DNA from: Desulfoluna spongiiphila
GTDB lineage: Bacteria > Desulfobacterota > Desulfobacteria > Desulfobacterales > Desulfolunaceae
Assembly (NCBI RefSeq): GCF_900101345.1
Contig: NZ_FMUX01000009.1
Span: forward strand, 124,001 to 188,000
Length of the DNA stretch: 64,000 nt
Reading direction: 5' to 3'
How positions within the stretch are numbered: position 1 is the stretch's first letter; each line of letters opens with the position of its first letter. Below the pieces are notes generated by a model that saw nothing but the letters and a program-made list of their open reading frames with translations, did no database searches and was not told the origin of the DNA. The position numbers and the translations under genes were made by a program. Positions 41,634 to 50,275 of this stretch are shown piece by piece.

Positions 41634-42755
41634 ATGTCAGGGAGTGTGCACAAGGGCGGGGACGGCAGCGTCTTTATTCGCTGGTACGATCCATTAGCCA
41701 AAAAACAGACCAATATATACCGAGACCGGCGCGGGGAAAAATTTTACACGAGAAAACAGGCGAAGAAAGCCCTGGCCATCATGCAGGGAGAGGTGGAGAG
41801 GGGACAGTTTGATATCCGGTTATACGCAAATAAAACCTCGCCGGTCGTGGAGTACCTTTATAAATGGCATGAAGTTGAGCGGCCAAACTGGTCGCGGGCC
41901 ACGACCAAAGGGTATATGAGCTACATCAAAAATCACCTGGCACCATTCTTCGCCCAGTCCGACCTGTCCCTTCATGAGGTCAGGCTGTCCACCCTCAAGC
42001 AGCTGCTCAACGGCCTGAAATCAATTTCCGGCGATCCGTTATCGGGAAAAATGAAATTCAACATCATGACCTGTCTCCACACCTGCCTGGACTATGCCTG
42101 GAGAGACGGCGAAATCCCTGCCATACCGCCATTCCCTAAACGTCGGGACTACAGAATCCAGAAAAAGACCATCAAATGGTTGCCGGAAGACCGCCAGGCC
42201 GTGGTGATGGAGCATATCCCAGAGGCGCACCAGCCGATATTCAGGTGGATGCAGATGCACGCCCGCCGAAACGCCGAGGCCATCGCCCTCCACCGGGAGG
42301 ATTACCAAGACGGTGTCTTTTATGTGTGCCGTTCGGTGTCGGCTAACAGGGTCGTGAAATCAACCAAGACCACCACAGAATATGTTACCCCCATGGTCGA
42401 CGCATACCGGCCCTACCTCGACCAAGCCCTCCACTCACCCATCATATCAAAATACATGTTCACCAACCGGCTCTCCCGGTCCGAGGGGAAACGTTATACA
42501 CATGGTGTTCTGACGAGAATCTGGAAGGCTGCATGCGCAAAGGCGGGGGAAGATATCCCGCTGTATGATGGTACACGCCACAGCAGGGCATGCCAGCTAC
42601 TCAATGAACATGGTCTATCCCTGACGGATGTGCGGACTGTTCTGGGGCATGCTGATCTGAGGTCAACCGAGCAATATGCACATACTACCATCGCACGGAA
42701 AAAAGAATTGATGGAGGGAAAAGTGGTTCGAATATCAGTAATTAAGGATGGATAA
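41634..42755 (+). CDS. Tyrosine site-specific integrase
   Basis: 373 residues from ATG 41634 with GGGGAGG upstream. The SAM-like N-terminal domain (VVEYLYKWHEVERPNWSRAT) is followed by the catalytic domain: QMHARRNAEAIALHREDY (first Arg), DGTRHSRACQLLNEHG (second Arg, but with Asp in place of the first His of HxxR), VLGHADLRSTEQYAHT (His and nucleophile Tyr). It ends about 110 bp from the 3' end of selC and presumably recombines there. Confidence 0.92.
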   Translation: MSGSVHKGGDGSVFIRWYDPLAKKQTNIYRDRRGEKFYTRKQAKKALAIMQGEVERGQFDIRLYANKTSPVVEYLYKWHEVERPNWSRATTKGYMSYIKNHLAPFFAQSDLSLHEVRLSTLKQLLNGLKSISGDPLSGKMKFNIMTCLHTCLDYAWRDGEIPAIPPFPKRRDYRIQKKTIKWLPEDRQAVVMEHIPEAHQPIFRWMQMHARRNAEAIALHREDYQDGVFYVCRSVSANRVVKSTKTTTEYVTPMVDAYRPYLDQALHSPIISKYMFTNRLSRSEGKRYTHGVLTRIWKAACAKAGEDIPLYDGTRHSRACQLLNEHGLSLTDVRTVLGHADLRSTEQYAHTTIARKKELMEGKVVRISVIKDG

Positions 42756-42778
42756 AAAGTATCCAATCAACGCAAAAA

Positions 42779-42803
42779 GGGCACCGATTTGGTGCCCTTT
42801 TTT
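42779..42803 (+). terminator. Terminator after integrase
   Basis: GGGCACC (42779-42785), loop GATTT, GGTGCCC (42791-42797) and six T. Perfect 7-bp stem with U run. Confidence 0.9.
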
Positions 42804-42868
42804 GTGCAGTTTTTGAGCTGTTTCTGAGCTGTATTTCAGTTTGTAACAGCCTGAAAACATTAGATATA

Positions 42869-42966
42869 TGGCGGAAGCACATGGGAATCGAACCCACCCG
42901 GGACGGTGTTAACGCCCCACACCGGATTTGAAGTCCGGGAGCATCACCAGAACGCTGCGTGCTTCC
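42869..42966 (-). tRNA. selC: tRNA-Sec (UCA)
   Basis: 98 nt including the encoded CCA. The acceptor stem is GGAAGCAC with GTGCTTCC (8 bp, the tRNA-Sec feature); the anticodon arm CCGGACTTCAAATCCGG carries the TCA anticodon; a long variable arm follows, and the T arm is GGGTGGGTTCGATTCCC. It means that the host reads UGA as selenocysteine in some genes. The 3' end faces the prophage integrase. The 292 bp to the next gene hold no further feature. Confidence 0.96.
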
Positions 42967-43258
42967 ATGCGTTTCAGTGTGTGTTTTCGTGCGAGACCTT
43001 ACCCGCAATATGGTGACGTTGTCAACGTTTTTCAAGGGCCCTGCCGGGCTTTTTTCCCGTTGAAACGCGGCCGCCCATCGGGTAATGTCGAGGGATATTG
43101 TTAAGGGAGCTGAAGGGCCCGACCCGACAGGATGCTTTGTACCCATCATGACAGCCCGCCTTACCCAGACAGTTCGAAAGCCCGACGACGTTGCAACCCT
43201 CGCCGACACAGGCTCTTTTTCTGTGACACAAAACCTACCACATGGGAGCATGACATCC

Positions 43259-44401
43259 ATGATCAATACAGACCGATTGACCGAACGATTTATCCGCTTT
43301 GCCGAAACCGACAGCCCCTCACGCAGTGAAAAAGCCATGGCCGATATGCTGGCAGAGGAGCTCAAGGCCCTGGGTGCCGAGGTCTCCTTTGACGACGCCC
43401 ACGCCGGGTGCGGAAGCCAGACCGGCAACCTCTTCGCCCGGTTTTCCGGCACCGTGGACGCGGCTCCCATGCTGCTCAGCGGCCACATGGACACCGTGGT
43501 TCCCGGTGAGGGCATCCAGGTGGTCCTTGAAGACGGGGTATTTCGAAGCGCCGGGGATACGGTTCTGGGAGGGGACGACAAGAGCGCCCTTGCCATTATC
43601 CTGGAAGTGATGGAAACCCTCACCGAAAAAAACCTGCCCTGCCCCCCCGTTGAAATTGTCTTTACCGTCTGCGAAGAGATCGGGCTCCTGGGGGCCAAGC
43701 ATTTCGACACCAAGAAGCTAAAATCGGACATGGGGTACATCCTGGATTCCAAGGACACCGAGGCCGTGGTGACCAACGCCCCCTTTGCCGTGCATTACAC
43801 GGTTACGGTCCACGGAGTATCCGCCCACGCCGGGATGGAACCTGAAAAGGGAGTCAGCGCCATTGCCGTGGCATCAGACGCCATCACCCGCATCACCTGC
43901 GGCCGCATCGACTCGGAGACCACCTGCAACATCGGAAAAATCGAAGGGGGCTCTGCCACCAACATCGTGCCGGACCGTGTGGAAATCACCGGTGAAGCCC
44001 GAAGCCACAGCAAAGAAAAGCTCGATGCCATCGTGGAGAGCATCCACACCGCCTTCCGTGAGGCCGTTGTCCATGCAGGCGGAGGCGACGACGAGACCCT
44101 TCCCCGCTTTGAAATCGATGTGAACGAAGATTTCCCCGGCACCAGCGTGCCCCACGACCACGCCGTGGTCGCCCTGGCCCAGGAAGCGGGCAAGGCCCTG
44201 GGCCGCACCATCGTCACCCAGCGTGTAGGCGGGGGCTCCGATGCCAACGTCTTCTTCGGTAAAGGGATCACCGCAGGGGTCCTGGGCACGGGCATGACCG
44301 ATGTCCACACCGTCAACGAATCCATCACCCTCGCAGACATGACCGCATGCGCCGAGCTTCTCTGCACCATTCTCGGCAACCACGCCAAGCAGGGAGCCTG
44401 A
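43259..44401 (+). CDS. M20-family peptidase, PepT-like
   Basis: 380 residues from ATG 43259 with GGAG ten bases upstream. Metal and catalytic motifs: LLSGHMDTVVPG (His, Asp), VLGGDDKSALA (bridging Asp), TVCEEIGLLGAKHFDT (Glu-Glu) and GMTDVHTVNE (last His). Zinc-dependent aminopeptidase of the PepT-like subfamily, cytoplasmic, releasing N-terminal residues from short peptides. The lid domain (~175-290) is complete. It lies two bases before larC, so the two genes form an operon. Confidence 0.92.
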   Translation: MINTDRLTERFIRFAETDSPSRSEKAMADMLAEELKALGAEVSFDDAHAGCGSQTGNLFARFSGTVDAAPMLLSGHMDTVVPGEGIQVVLEDGVFRSAGDTVLGGDDKSALAIILEVMETLTEKNLPCPPVEIVFTVCEEIGLLGAKHFDTKKLKSDMGYILDSKDTEAVVTNAPFAVHYTVTVHGVSAHAGMEPEKGVSAIAVASDAITRITCGRIDSETTCNIGKIEGGSATNIVPDRVEITGEARSHSKEKLDAIVESIHTAFREAVVHAGGGDDETLPRFEIDVNEDFPGTSVPHDHAVVALAQEAGKALGRTIVTQRVGGGSDANVFFGKGITAGVLGTGMTDVHTVNESITLADMTACAELLCTILGNHAKQGA

Positions 44402-44403
44402 TC

Positions 44404-45594
44404 ATGCACCTCCACATGGACTGTTTTTCCGGCCTCAGCGGAGATATGGCCCTGGGCGCCCTCATGGACCTGGGGGTGCCGGTGGACTGGCTCAAGGAGC
44501 AGCTCACCCCGCTCCTTGAGGACCGGTTCGACATCACCTGTGAACAGGTTCTCAAACGAGGCATCCACGCCGTGAACGTCACCGTGCACGATCACAGCCA
44601 TGCCCACCACCACGGGGACCATCACCATCATCACGCCCTGGATTACCGAAAAATCCGGCACCTCATCCAGGGGTCTCCTTTAAAGGGCGCGGTAAAGGAG
44701 CGGGCCCTTTGCGTGTTCCACCGCATTGCCGTGGCCGAAGCCAAAATCCATGGATGCGACATCGACACCGTTCACTTCCACGAAGTGGGGGGCATCGACG
44801 CCGTAGCAGACATCGTGGGCGTGATCCTGGCCCTGGATTACCTGGCCGTGACAACGGTCTCCTGCTCTCCCCTGCCCCTGGGAAGCGGCACAGTGACCTG
44901 CGCCCACGGCGAGCTGCCCGTACCGGCCCCGGCCACCCTGGAGATCCTCAAAGGGATTCCTGTCTACGGAAACGATGCCGGATGCGAGGTCCTCACCCCC
45001 ACGGGCGCGGCCCTGGCCGCCGAGCTGACAGACCACTTTGGCCCCATGCCCGAGCGGGTGATGGCTGCCGTGGGCTACGGAGCGGGAAAACGTGAGACCA
45101 AGGGCCTCCCCAACCTTGTGCGCATGGTGCTCTGCGAGACGTCCGAATCGGCCGACACCGTGGTGGAGCTCTCCTGCAACATCGATGACATGAGCCCGGA
45201 GATCCTCGGCCATGCCATGGAAACCCTGCTACATGCCGGGGCACTGGATGTCTGGTTCACCCCCATCCAGATGAAAAAAAACCGGCCCGCCAGCCAGCTT
45301 TCCTGCCTCTGCCGGGAAGAGGACCGAAAACACCTCACGGAAAAGATCCTTTCCGAGACCACCACCATCGGGATCCGCTGGCAGCGCCTCAGCCGCACCA
45401 CCCTGACCCGAAAGGCCATCACCCTGGCCTGCCCCTCCGGGGAAGTGGCCGCCAAAGAGGTGACGCTCCCGGGTGGTTCACGTCGGATCACCCCGGAATA
45501 CGAGGCATGCAAAGCCCTGGCCGAACAAAAGGGATGCTCCCTGGCTGAGATCTACACCGAAGCCTCTGGTGCCGCACAGGCCCTGCTGGGCTAA
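44404..45594 (+). CDS. larC: Nickel pincer cofactor biosynthesis protein LarC
   Basis: 396 residues. MHLHMDCFSGLSGDMALGALMDLG is diagnostic; a His-rich metal segment follows (HDHSHAHHHGDHHHHHALDY, residues ~61-80), then HFHEVGGIDAVADIVG and GPMPERVMAAVGYGAGKRETKGLPN. LarC is the CTP-dependent enzyme that inserts nickel into the pincer cofactor of lactate racemase-type enzymes. larB, larE and larA are not in the window. Here larC is a single uninterrupted gene. Confidence 0.95.
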   Translation: MHLHMDCFSGLSGDMALGALMDLGVPVDWLKEQLTPLLEDRFDITCEQVLKRGIHAVNVTVHDHSHAHHHGDHHHHHALDYRKIRHLIQGSPLKGAVKERALCVFHRIAVAEAKIHGCDIDTVHFHEVGGIDAVADIVGVILALDYLAVTTVSCSPLPLGSGTVTCAHGELPVPAPATLEILKGIPVYGNDAGCEVLTPTGAALAAELTDHFGPMPERVMAAVGYGAGKRETKGLPNLVRMVLCETSESADTVVELSCNIDDMSPEILGHAMETLLHAGALDVWFTPIQMKKNRPASQLSCLCREEDRKHLTEKILSETTTIGIRWQRLSRTTLTRKAITLACPSGEVAAKEVTLPGGSRRITPEYEACKALAEQKGCSLAEIYTEASGAAQALLG

Positions 45595-45597
45595 ACG

Positions 45598-45651
45598 ATG
45601 CCTCCGGCGGCCCTGCCGGGGGCCAAACTTTTAAAAAGTTTGACAAACAGG
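45598..45651 (+). repeat. Dispersed repeat type I, copy 1
   Basis: GATGCCTCCGGCGGCCCTGC then CGGGGGCCAAACTTTTAAAAAGTTTGACAAACAGG. The same text with a few changes is at 46452-46505. The AACTTTTAAAAAGTT core is self-complementary. Confidence 0.75.
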
Positions 45652-45719
45652 CCTTGCAAACGATTATGTCTTATAGAACGTTGTCGACAAGCCGAGTGCT
45701 TCACATTTAACAGACATGA

Positions 45720-45768
45720 ACCGCCTTCTGCGGCCCCCCGCCTAAGGGGCTGAGCCGCAGAAGGCGGT
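45720..45768. terminator. Long GC-rich hairpin after larC
   Basis: ACCGCCTTCTGCGGC (45720-45734) and GCCGCAGAAGGCGGT (45754-45768) are perfect 15-bp inverted repeats around a loop that has a smaller inner stem. No U run follows directly, so it may slow transcription or protect the mRNA end rather than terminate it. The rest of the 45595-45952 gap shows no gene. Confidence 0.55.
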
Positions 45769-45952
45769 GCAATCGAGAAGTTTTTACGGCCTGTGGCGCC
45801 GTAGCGTTCTTACCGTCACGAGGGTTATGACGTCTGGGTAAACGAAACCAGACGAATAAACGCGCAGGCGGAAGATCTTTAAAAAGCGCCCCGCCAAAGG
45901 CAACGGAACAGTTGCACGAAACAGGTTATACAACCATCACAAAAGGACTGAC

Positions 45953-46429
45953 ATGATGCGGCTCTCTGACAAGCACATTCTCTTACTTGCCACGGGCTTC
46001 GGCTCCGGCAAAGCCCCCTTCTCCCCCGGAACCTTCGGCAGCGCCGCCGCCCTGCCCTTCTGCGCCCTCATCTGGCTCTCCGGCCTTGCCTTTGGTACGC
46101 CCTTTTCGTTCCTCCTCGTCACCGCCCTTGTGATCATCTCTGTGGTGGTGGCCGAAGAAGCCGTGAAACTCCTGGGGGAAAAAGACCCCTCCTGCGTGGT
46201 CATCGACGAGTTTGCAGGCATGTTCGTTACCTTTGCAGGGGTTACCCTCACATGGAAAGTGGCCCTGGCCGGTTTTCTTCTCTTCCGATTCTTCGATATC
46301 CTCAAACCCGTCCCCGTCCGCACCCTGGAAAAGGTCCTGCCCGGCGGCGCCGGTGTGGTCATGGATGACGTGGCTGCAGGCATCATGGCAGGCCTTGTTC
46401 TTCAGATCGGGATCCGGGTGCTGGGATAA
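45953..46429 (+). CDS. pgpA: Phosphatidylglycerophosphatase A
   Basis: 158 residues. LLATGFGSGKAPFSPGTFGS (residues ~12-31) and DPSCVVIDEFAGMFVTFAG are PgpA signatures; three or four membrane helices follow (FSFLLVTALVIISVVVAEEA, ALAGFLLFRFFDILKP, VAAGIMAGLVLQIGI). It removes phosphate from phosphatidylglycerophosphate in phospholipid synthesis. ATG 45953 and 45956 are both possible starts. Complete. Confidence 0.93.
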   Translation: MMRLSDKHILLLATGFGSGKAPFSPGTFGSAAALPFCALIWLSGLAFGTPFSFLLVTALVIISVVVAEEAVKLLGEKDPSCVVIDEFAGMFVTFAGVTLTWKVALAGFLLFRFFDILKPVPVRTLEKVLPGGAGVVMDDVAAGIMAGLVLQIGIRVLG

Positions 46430-46451
46430 AATCAGGGTATGGGTCGTCACA

Positions 46452-46505
46452 TGTGCCTCCGGCGGACCTGCCGGGGGCCGAACTTTTGAAAAGTTTGCCA
46501 AACAG
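46452..46505 (+). repeat. Dispersed repeat type I, copy 2
   Basis: GTGCCTCCGGCGGACCTGCC then GGGGGCCGAACTTTTGAAAAGTTTGCCAAACAGG, about 90% identical to 45598-45651. It lies after pgpA, in a 580-bp gene-free gap. Confidence 0.75.
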
Positions 46506-46617
46506 GTCAAACGACCTGAATCGGTGCATTCAAACGTGTTTGTTTTGCAGTAGATTCTGCTTCAGGTTGGTGGAAGCCGTCGCTTACCAGAACACCGCCG
46601 GGATTTGACCCGAGGAA

Positions 46618-46684
46618 CGAGGGGCAAAGCCCGGGGGTAACCTGCTTTCAAGGTGGCACACCTTGCCGCCGGAGGCATGCTTTT
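46618..46684 (-). repeat. Dispersed repeat type II, copy 1 (inverted)
   Basis: On the minus strand GCCTCCGGCGGCAAGGTG then TGCCACCTTGAAAGCAGGTTACCC. It shares the GCCTCCGGCGGC start with type I and most of the rest with the copy at 48749-48800. The rest of 46430-47008 holds the presumed promoter of the Lrp gene and nothing else I can name. Confidence 0.65.
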
Positions 46685-47008
46685 GACTTTTTCTCATACG
46701 TATCCTGGACTCTGTGGGTCGTCCAACCATCGAAGGCACAAGCCGGGCAGTTAGCGGTTTATTCACCCAAACCCCTTGTGCACCAGCGTTGTTCATTTGC
46801 AACGATGATCGCCCTGCTCCTTTACCCAGCAGCACCTCCCCTGTGACGTAGTACTTCTTCCCTCACAGAGAACCCCTAATTTGGCATTTCGAGGTGAAAT
46901 CCATTCTGATATGATGGGCCAATAATACGGCCCCTATGCGCCGCACACGACGCAGCTGAAAACATATTAACCGGTGGAAACCCTTGATTTCCGCACAAAG
47001 GACTGACC

Positions 47009-47488
47009 ATGAAATCACAACTCGACGCCACGGATCGTACCCTGATCAAACAGCTCAGCATCGACGGCCGCATGCCGGTAAACAAGCTGGTGGAGCACCT
47101 GGGCGTCACCCCGCCCACCCTTTACTCGCGGATGAAGCGCATGCTCAACTCCGGGGTGCTCAAAATCGCCGGGCTCATCGATATTTTCAAAACCGAAGAC
47201 CTCATCATGGCCATTGTGGCCTTTAAGATCGTCGACGGCACCAAACTGGAAGAGAGGCTGGAACAGATCTCCAAGCTCAAACAGGTCCACTCGGCCATGG
47301 TGGTCACAGGACGGTTTGACATTTTCATTGAGGTGGTGGTGCCGGAAATGCCCGCGCTGTATGAGTTCATGACCAAGGACCTTCCCGCCCTGGGGGATAT
47401 CGAGTCCTGCGAATCCTTTGTGGTGATGAAGGCCAAGAACAAATGGGTCCTTCCCAAAAGCACCAATGACTGGTTTGACCAAGTGTGA
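47009..47488 (+). CDS. Lrp/AsnC family transcriptional regulator
   Basis: 159 residues. The N-terminal HTH (LDATDRTLIKQLSIDGRMPVNKLVEHLGVTPPTLYSRMKRMLNSGVLKIAG, ~3-53) and the C-terminal RAM/AsnC effector domain (AIVAFKIVDGTKLEERLEQISKLKQVHSAMVVTGRFDIFIEVVVP) are complete. Such proteins form octamers and sense amino acids. An aminotransferase gene of branched-chain metabolism lies 1.3 kb downstream, which may be a target (inference). Confidence 0.92.
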   Translation: MKSQLDATDRTLIKQLSIDGRMPVNKLVEHLGVTPPTLYSRMKRMLNSGVLKIAGLIDIFKTEDLIMAIVAFKIVDGTKLEERLEQISKLKQVHSAMVVTGRFDIFIEVVVPEMPALYEFMTKDLPALGDIESCESFVVMKAKNKWVLPKSTNDWFDQV

Positions 47489-47521
47489 GCCCCACGGCTG
47501 CACAAAAGAAAAAACACTGAG

Positions 47522-47552
47522 AGGCGGATCCGTAAAACGGTCTGCCTTTTTT
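47522..47552 (+). terminator. Terminator after the Lrp gene
   Basis: AGGCGGATCCGT, AAA loop, ACGGTCTGCCT with one mismatch, followed by six T. Confidence 0.8.
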
Positions 47553-47605
47553 GTTTTGTAAGCAGGCAGCTGTCTCAGGGGGTCAAGGTGCCCTCCTTGC
47601 CTGCT

Positions 47606-47658
47606 GGAGCGCCGCACTCCTGTGCGGACTAGAAAGCCGCACCGGAGTGCGGCGCTCC
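47606..47658. repeat. Extended palindromic repeat (REP-like)
   Basis: GGAGCGCCGCACTCC and GGAGTGCGGCGCTCC are perfect 15-bp inverted repeats, with an inner GTGCGG/CCGCAC pair. It is the kind of repeat that occurs in many copies in intergenic spaces of some genomes. Only one copy is seen here. Confidence 0.7.
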
Positions 47659-47905
47659 GTTTCGGTCGATCTTTTTTCGGTTTTTGTAAAGATCGCGGAC
47701 GAATCGATCCCCCCCAGCGTCATTCAAGGCGAACGATGAAAGCCTCTTTATTAAACCCGGCGCTATAAAATCGAGCAAACGGTTGCTCCCGGCAACGTCG
47801 CCGGAAACTGAGTTGAACTGAATCGCTTCTTATAACTGCGTCATGCCCCGGCACACCAGCCGTCCCACAACTTTTGCGTTGACAGAAAATTCCGTCGGGT
47901 TCATA

Positions 47906-47925
47906 TTAACTACCATGGTAGTTAA
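47906..47925. promoter_or_regulatory. Perfect 20-bp palindrome over the TrmB start codon
   Basis: TTAACTACCATGGTAGTTAA is exactly self-complementary, and its central ATG (47915) is the probable start codon of the regulator gene. Binding of the regulator would block its own translation or transcription start. TrmB-type proteins bind such palindromes. Confidence 0.7.
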
Positions 47926-48730
47926 CAATATTATCCCACAAATCACAGCCCTGGGATTTTCCGAGTACGAAGCCAAAGCTTACGTGCATCTCTTGTCCGT
48001 GCAACCGGCCTCAGCGTACGAACTTTCCCAGGCATCAGGTATTCCGTCTTCCAAGATCTATGAGATCCTGGGGCGCCTTGTTGAAAAACGCGTTGTCTTT
48101 GTGGAAGGCGAAGGACGCAAGAAAAAATACGTGGGCACACCGCCCGAGGAGTTCGTGGAGAGCAGGCGCCGCTTTTTCCACCGGACCTTCGACTCCCTTG
48201 AAGAGGGCCTCAAGCAGCTCCCGGTCAAGGTCGATGATGTCTCCTTCATCTGGAACATCACAGAGTACGACTTTCTCATCGACAAGGCCGAGCGGATGAT
48301 CGAAGGGGCCAGTGAAAGCCTGTTGCTCTCCACCTGGCCCGACGAAGCGGGCACCCTGGAACCCGCCCTGTCCCAGGCCGAAGCCCGTGGAGTCCGCATT
48401 GCCACCGTTCACTTCGGAGAGATTAAAACAGCGGCGGGCCGCATCTTCGAACACCCCATCGAGGACACCCTCTTTGAAGAGAAAGGGGGGCGGGGGTTTG
48501 TGCTGGTGACAGACGCCACGGCGGCCATTGTGGCCACCATCACCAACACCAACCGCGTGGAGGGGGCGTGGAGCCTCAACCAGGGATTCATCACCCTGGC
48601 CGAGGACTACATCAAGCACGACATCTACATCATGAAGATCGTCCATCGCTTTGACGAAAAACTCCACAGCACCTTCGGAGACCGCTATCACCACCTGCGG
48701 GATATCTTTAACGACGACGACTTGACGTAA
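47915..48730 (+). CDS. TrmB-family transcriptional regulator
   Basis: 271 residues from ATG 47915. The N-terminal winged helix (ITALGFSEYEAKAYVHLLSVQPASAYELSQASGIPSSKIYEILGRLVEKRVV) and the following AMP-phosphodiesterase-like C-terminal domain (LLLSTWPDEAGTLEPALSQAEARGVRIATVHFGE) define the TrmB/TrmBL family, regulators of sugar or central metabolism. The frame is open upstream to ATG 47843, but homologues start near LGFSEYEAK. The start codon is inside a perfect palindrome. Confidence 0.88.
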   Translation: MVVNNIIPQITALGFSEYEAKAYVHLLSVQPASAYELSQASGIPSSKIYEILGRLVEKRVVFVEGEGRKKKYVGTPPEEFVESRRRFFHRTFDSLEEGLKQLPVKVDDVSFIWNITEYDFLIDKAERMIEGASESLLLSTWPDEAGTLEPALSQAEARGVRIATVHFGEIKTAAGRIFEHPIEDTLFEEKGGRGFVLVTDATAAIVATITNTNRVEGAWSLNQGFITLAEDYIKHDIYIMKIVHRFDEKLHSTFGDRYHHLRDIFNDDDLT

Positions 48731-48748
48731 GGAACGATACAAAAGCGA

Positions 48749-48800
48749 TGCCTCCGGCGGCAAGGTGAGCAACCTTGAAAGCTGGTTTCCGCTACCCTTT
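48749..48800 (+). repeat. Dispersed repeat type II, copy 2
   Basis: GATGCCTCCGGCGGCAAGGT then GAGCAACCTTGAAAGCTGGTTTCCGC. The CAAGGTGAGCAACCTTG part is an inverted repeat. Compare 46618-46684 (minus strand) and a weaker relative at about 54851-54890. Confidence 0.65.
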
Positions 48801-48832
48801 AACAGACCCAATCAAAAACCAAGGAGACTTCC

Positions 48833-49690
48833 ATGCAGATATACATTGACGGCAACTGGGTTGGCAAAGAGGACGCAAAAATCTCGGTCTTTGACCATGG
48901 GCTGCTTTACGGAGACGGGGTCTTCGAAGGCATCCGCATCTACGGCGGAACAATTTTCAGACTGAAAGAGCACGTACGAAGGCTGTACGACAGCGCCCGT
49001 GCCATCCTGCTCACCATCCCCATGGAAGAAGAGGAGATGGCGACCCTCCTCTGCGAGGCGGTGGCCAAAAACAACAAAACCGACGGGTACATCCGCCTCG
49101 TCATCACACGGGGGATGGGCGACCTCGGTATCAACCCTGCCACCTGCAGCACGGCATCGGTCATTGTCATCGTGGATGACATCAGCCTCTACCCCGAAGA
49201 GCACTACACCAAAGGCATCAAGGTAATCACCGCCTCCACCAGACGAAACAGCCCGGATGCTGTGGACCCGAGAATCAAATCCCTGAACTACCTCAACAAC
49301 ATCATGGCCAAGCTGGAGGCCCAGCAGGCCGGATGCCTCGAAGCCATCCTCCTCAACCGGGAAGGCAAAGTGGCCGAGTGCACCGGGGACAATATTTTCT
49401 ACCTCCGTGACGGCGTTCTCTTTACCCCCGCATCCGATCAGGGAGCCCTCAAGGGCATCACCCGGGATGCCGTCATCGAAGCGGCGGAAGGCATCGGCAT
49501 GGAGACCAGGGCAACCCCCACCACCCAATACGATCTCTACACCGCCGATGAGTGCTTCCTCACCGGAACCGCCGCCGAAATGATCCCCGTCACCACCATC
49601 GACGGCCGCAGCATCGGAGACGGTACCCCCGGCCTCGGCACGGCAAAGGTTCGGGAGGCCTTTCAGGCCTTGATACAAAAAGAGATCTAA
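48833..49690 (+). CDS. ilvE: Branched-chain amino acid aminotransferase
   Basis: 285 residues. IYIDGNWVGKEDAKISVFDHGLLYGDGVFEGIRIYGG, DPRIKSLNYLNNIMAKLEAQ (Lys binds PLP) and the ECTGDNIFYLRDGVLFTP ... GITRDAVIEAAEGIGM fold-IV motif identify class IV aminotransferase of the IlvE type. It converts keto acids to Val, Leu and Ile. Start ATG with AAGGAG upstream. Close homologues include D-amino acid and aminodeoxychorismate enzymes, but the YGDGVFEGIR and SLNYLNN segments favour IlvE. Confidence 0.9.
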   Translation: MQIYIDGNWVGKEDAKISVFDHGLLYGDGVFEGIRIYGGTIFRLKEHVRRLYDSARAILLTIPMEEEEMATLLCEAVAKNNKTDGYIRLVITRGMGDLGINPATCSTASVIVIVDDISLYPEEHYTKGIKVITASTRRNSPDAVDPRIKSLNYLNNIMAKLEAQQAGCLEAILLNREGKVAECTGDNIFYLRDGVLFTPASDQGALKGITRDAVIEAAEGIGMETRATPTTQYDLYTADECFLTGTAAEMIPVTTIDGRSIGDGTPGLGTAKVREAFQALIQKEI

Positions 49691-49868
49691 CCCGGACATT
49701 TTCAAAACACAAAATGTAATCCACGGTTTTCGGTTCGATCCCCTCACCCTTCGGGCGAGCCGGGTGCATCCATTTTCTGCGTTATCAGAGCGTTGAGGTA
49801 AGCCACATCATCTGCAGCTCTGATGCCTTGAAAATGGGGGCACTCGACTCGTAAAACGTCCGGGTTAG
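49688..49868. repeat. Intergenic element with inverted ends, copy 1
   Basis: TAACCCGGACATTTT (from 49688) and AAAACGTCCGGGTTA (to 49867) are inverted ends. The interior has AAAATGTAATCCACGGTTTT and CTCACCCTTCGGGCGAG, shared with the element at 50276-50382. Probably a MITE or a REP-type repeat. Confidence 0.6.
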
Positions 49869-50275
49869 AAACGCCGCATCGTTTTGAATGTGGGCAGCCG
49901 AAATCAAAACTGACGATCAACCGCCCTGCTCTTTTCCGTTGTCGAAAAGGCGAGAAGCACATACGCACTGCGCAATGCGTTACACAATCCATTCCATTAC
50001 CCACCATATTGTGTAGACAATTACACAACCCCTAACCCCATCCCCACGCTAATCAATCCTAATCATAGACATATTTCAACCACCTGACATGGCATATATT
50101 TTGCGGATTAAGTAAACTCGAACCAAAGACAAGGCCTCCTATAATCAATAAGGGAGGCCTTCAGCGTTTGCTACCAAGTCGTCAAAAGTAACAATGACAG
50201 ACAACTACCCCGGATATTTCAGGAGAGAATGACCATTCCAAGGCAATACTATTTCATTACGAATAGTTACTGCGA

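Larger units (their letters stand above)
8278..42868. mobile_element. Lambda-like prophage at selC
   Basis: About 34.6 kb of phage genes with lambda-order head and tail genes on the minus strand and regulation, lysis and integration genes mainly on the plus strand. The integrase is the last gene before tRNA-Sec, whose 3' end would be the attachment site. The right limit is therefore well placed at 42868. The left limit is set only by the last tail gene, since no copy of the selC 3' end is visible there. The head module looks intact. Mor-like, methyltransferase and one small gene are broken. Confidence 0.8.

Noticed and set aside
42985..43258. Longer start for the M20 peptidase at 43085
   Set aside because: The extra N-terminus has no similarity to the family and the ribosome site is at 43243.
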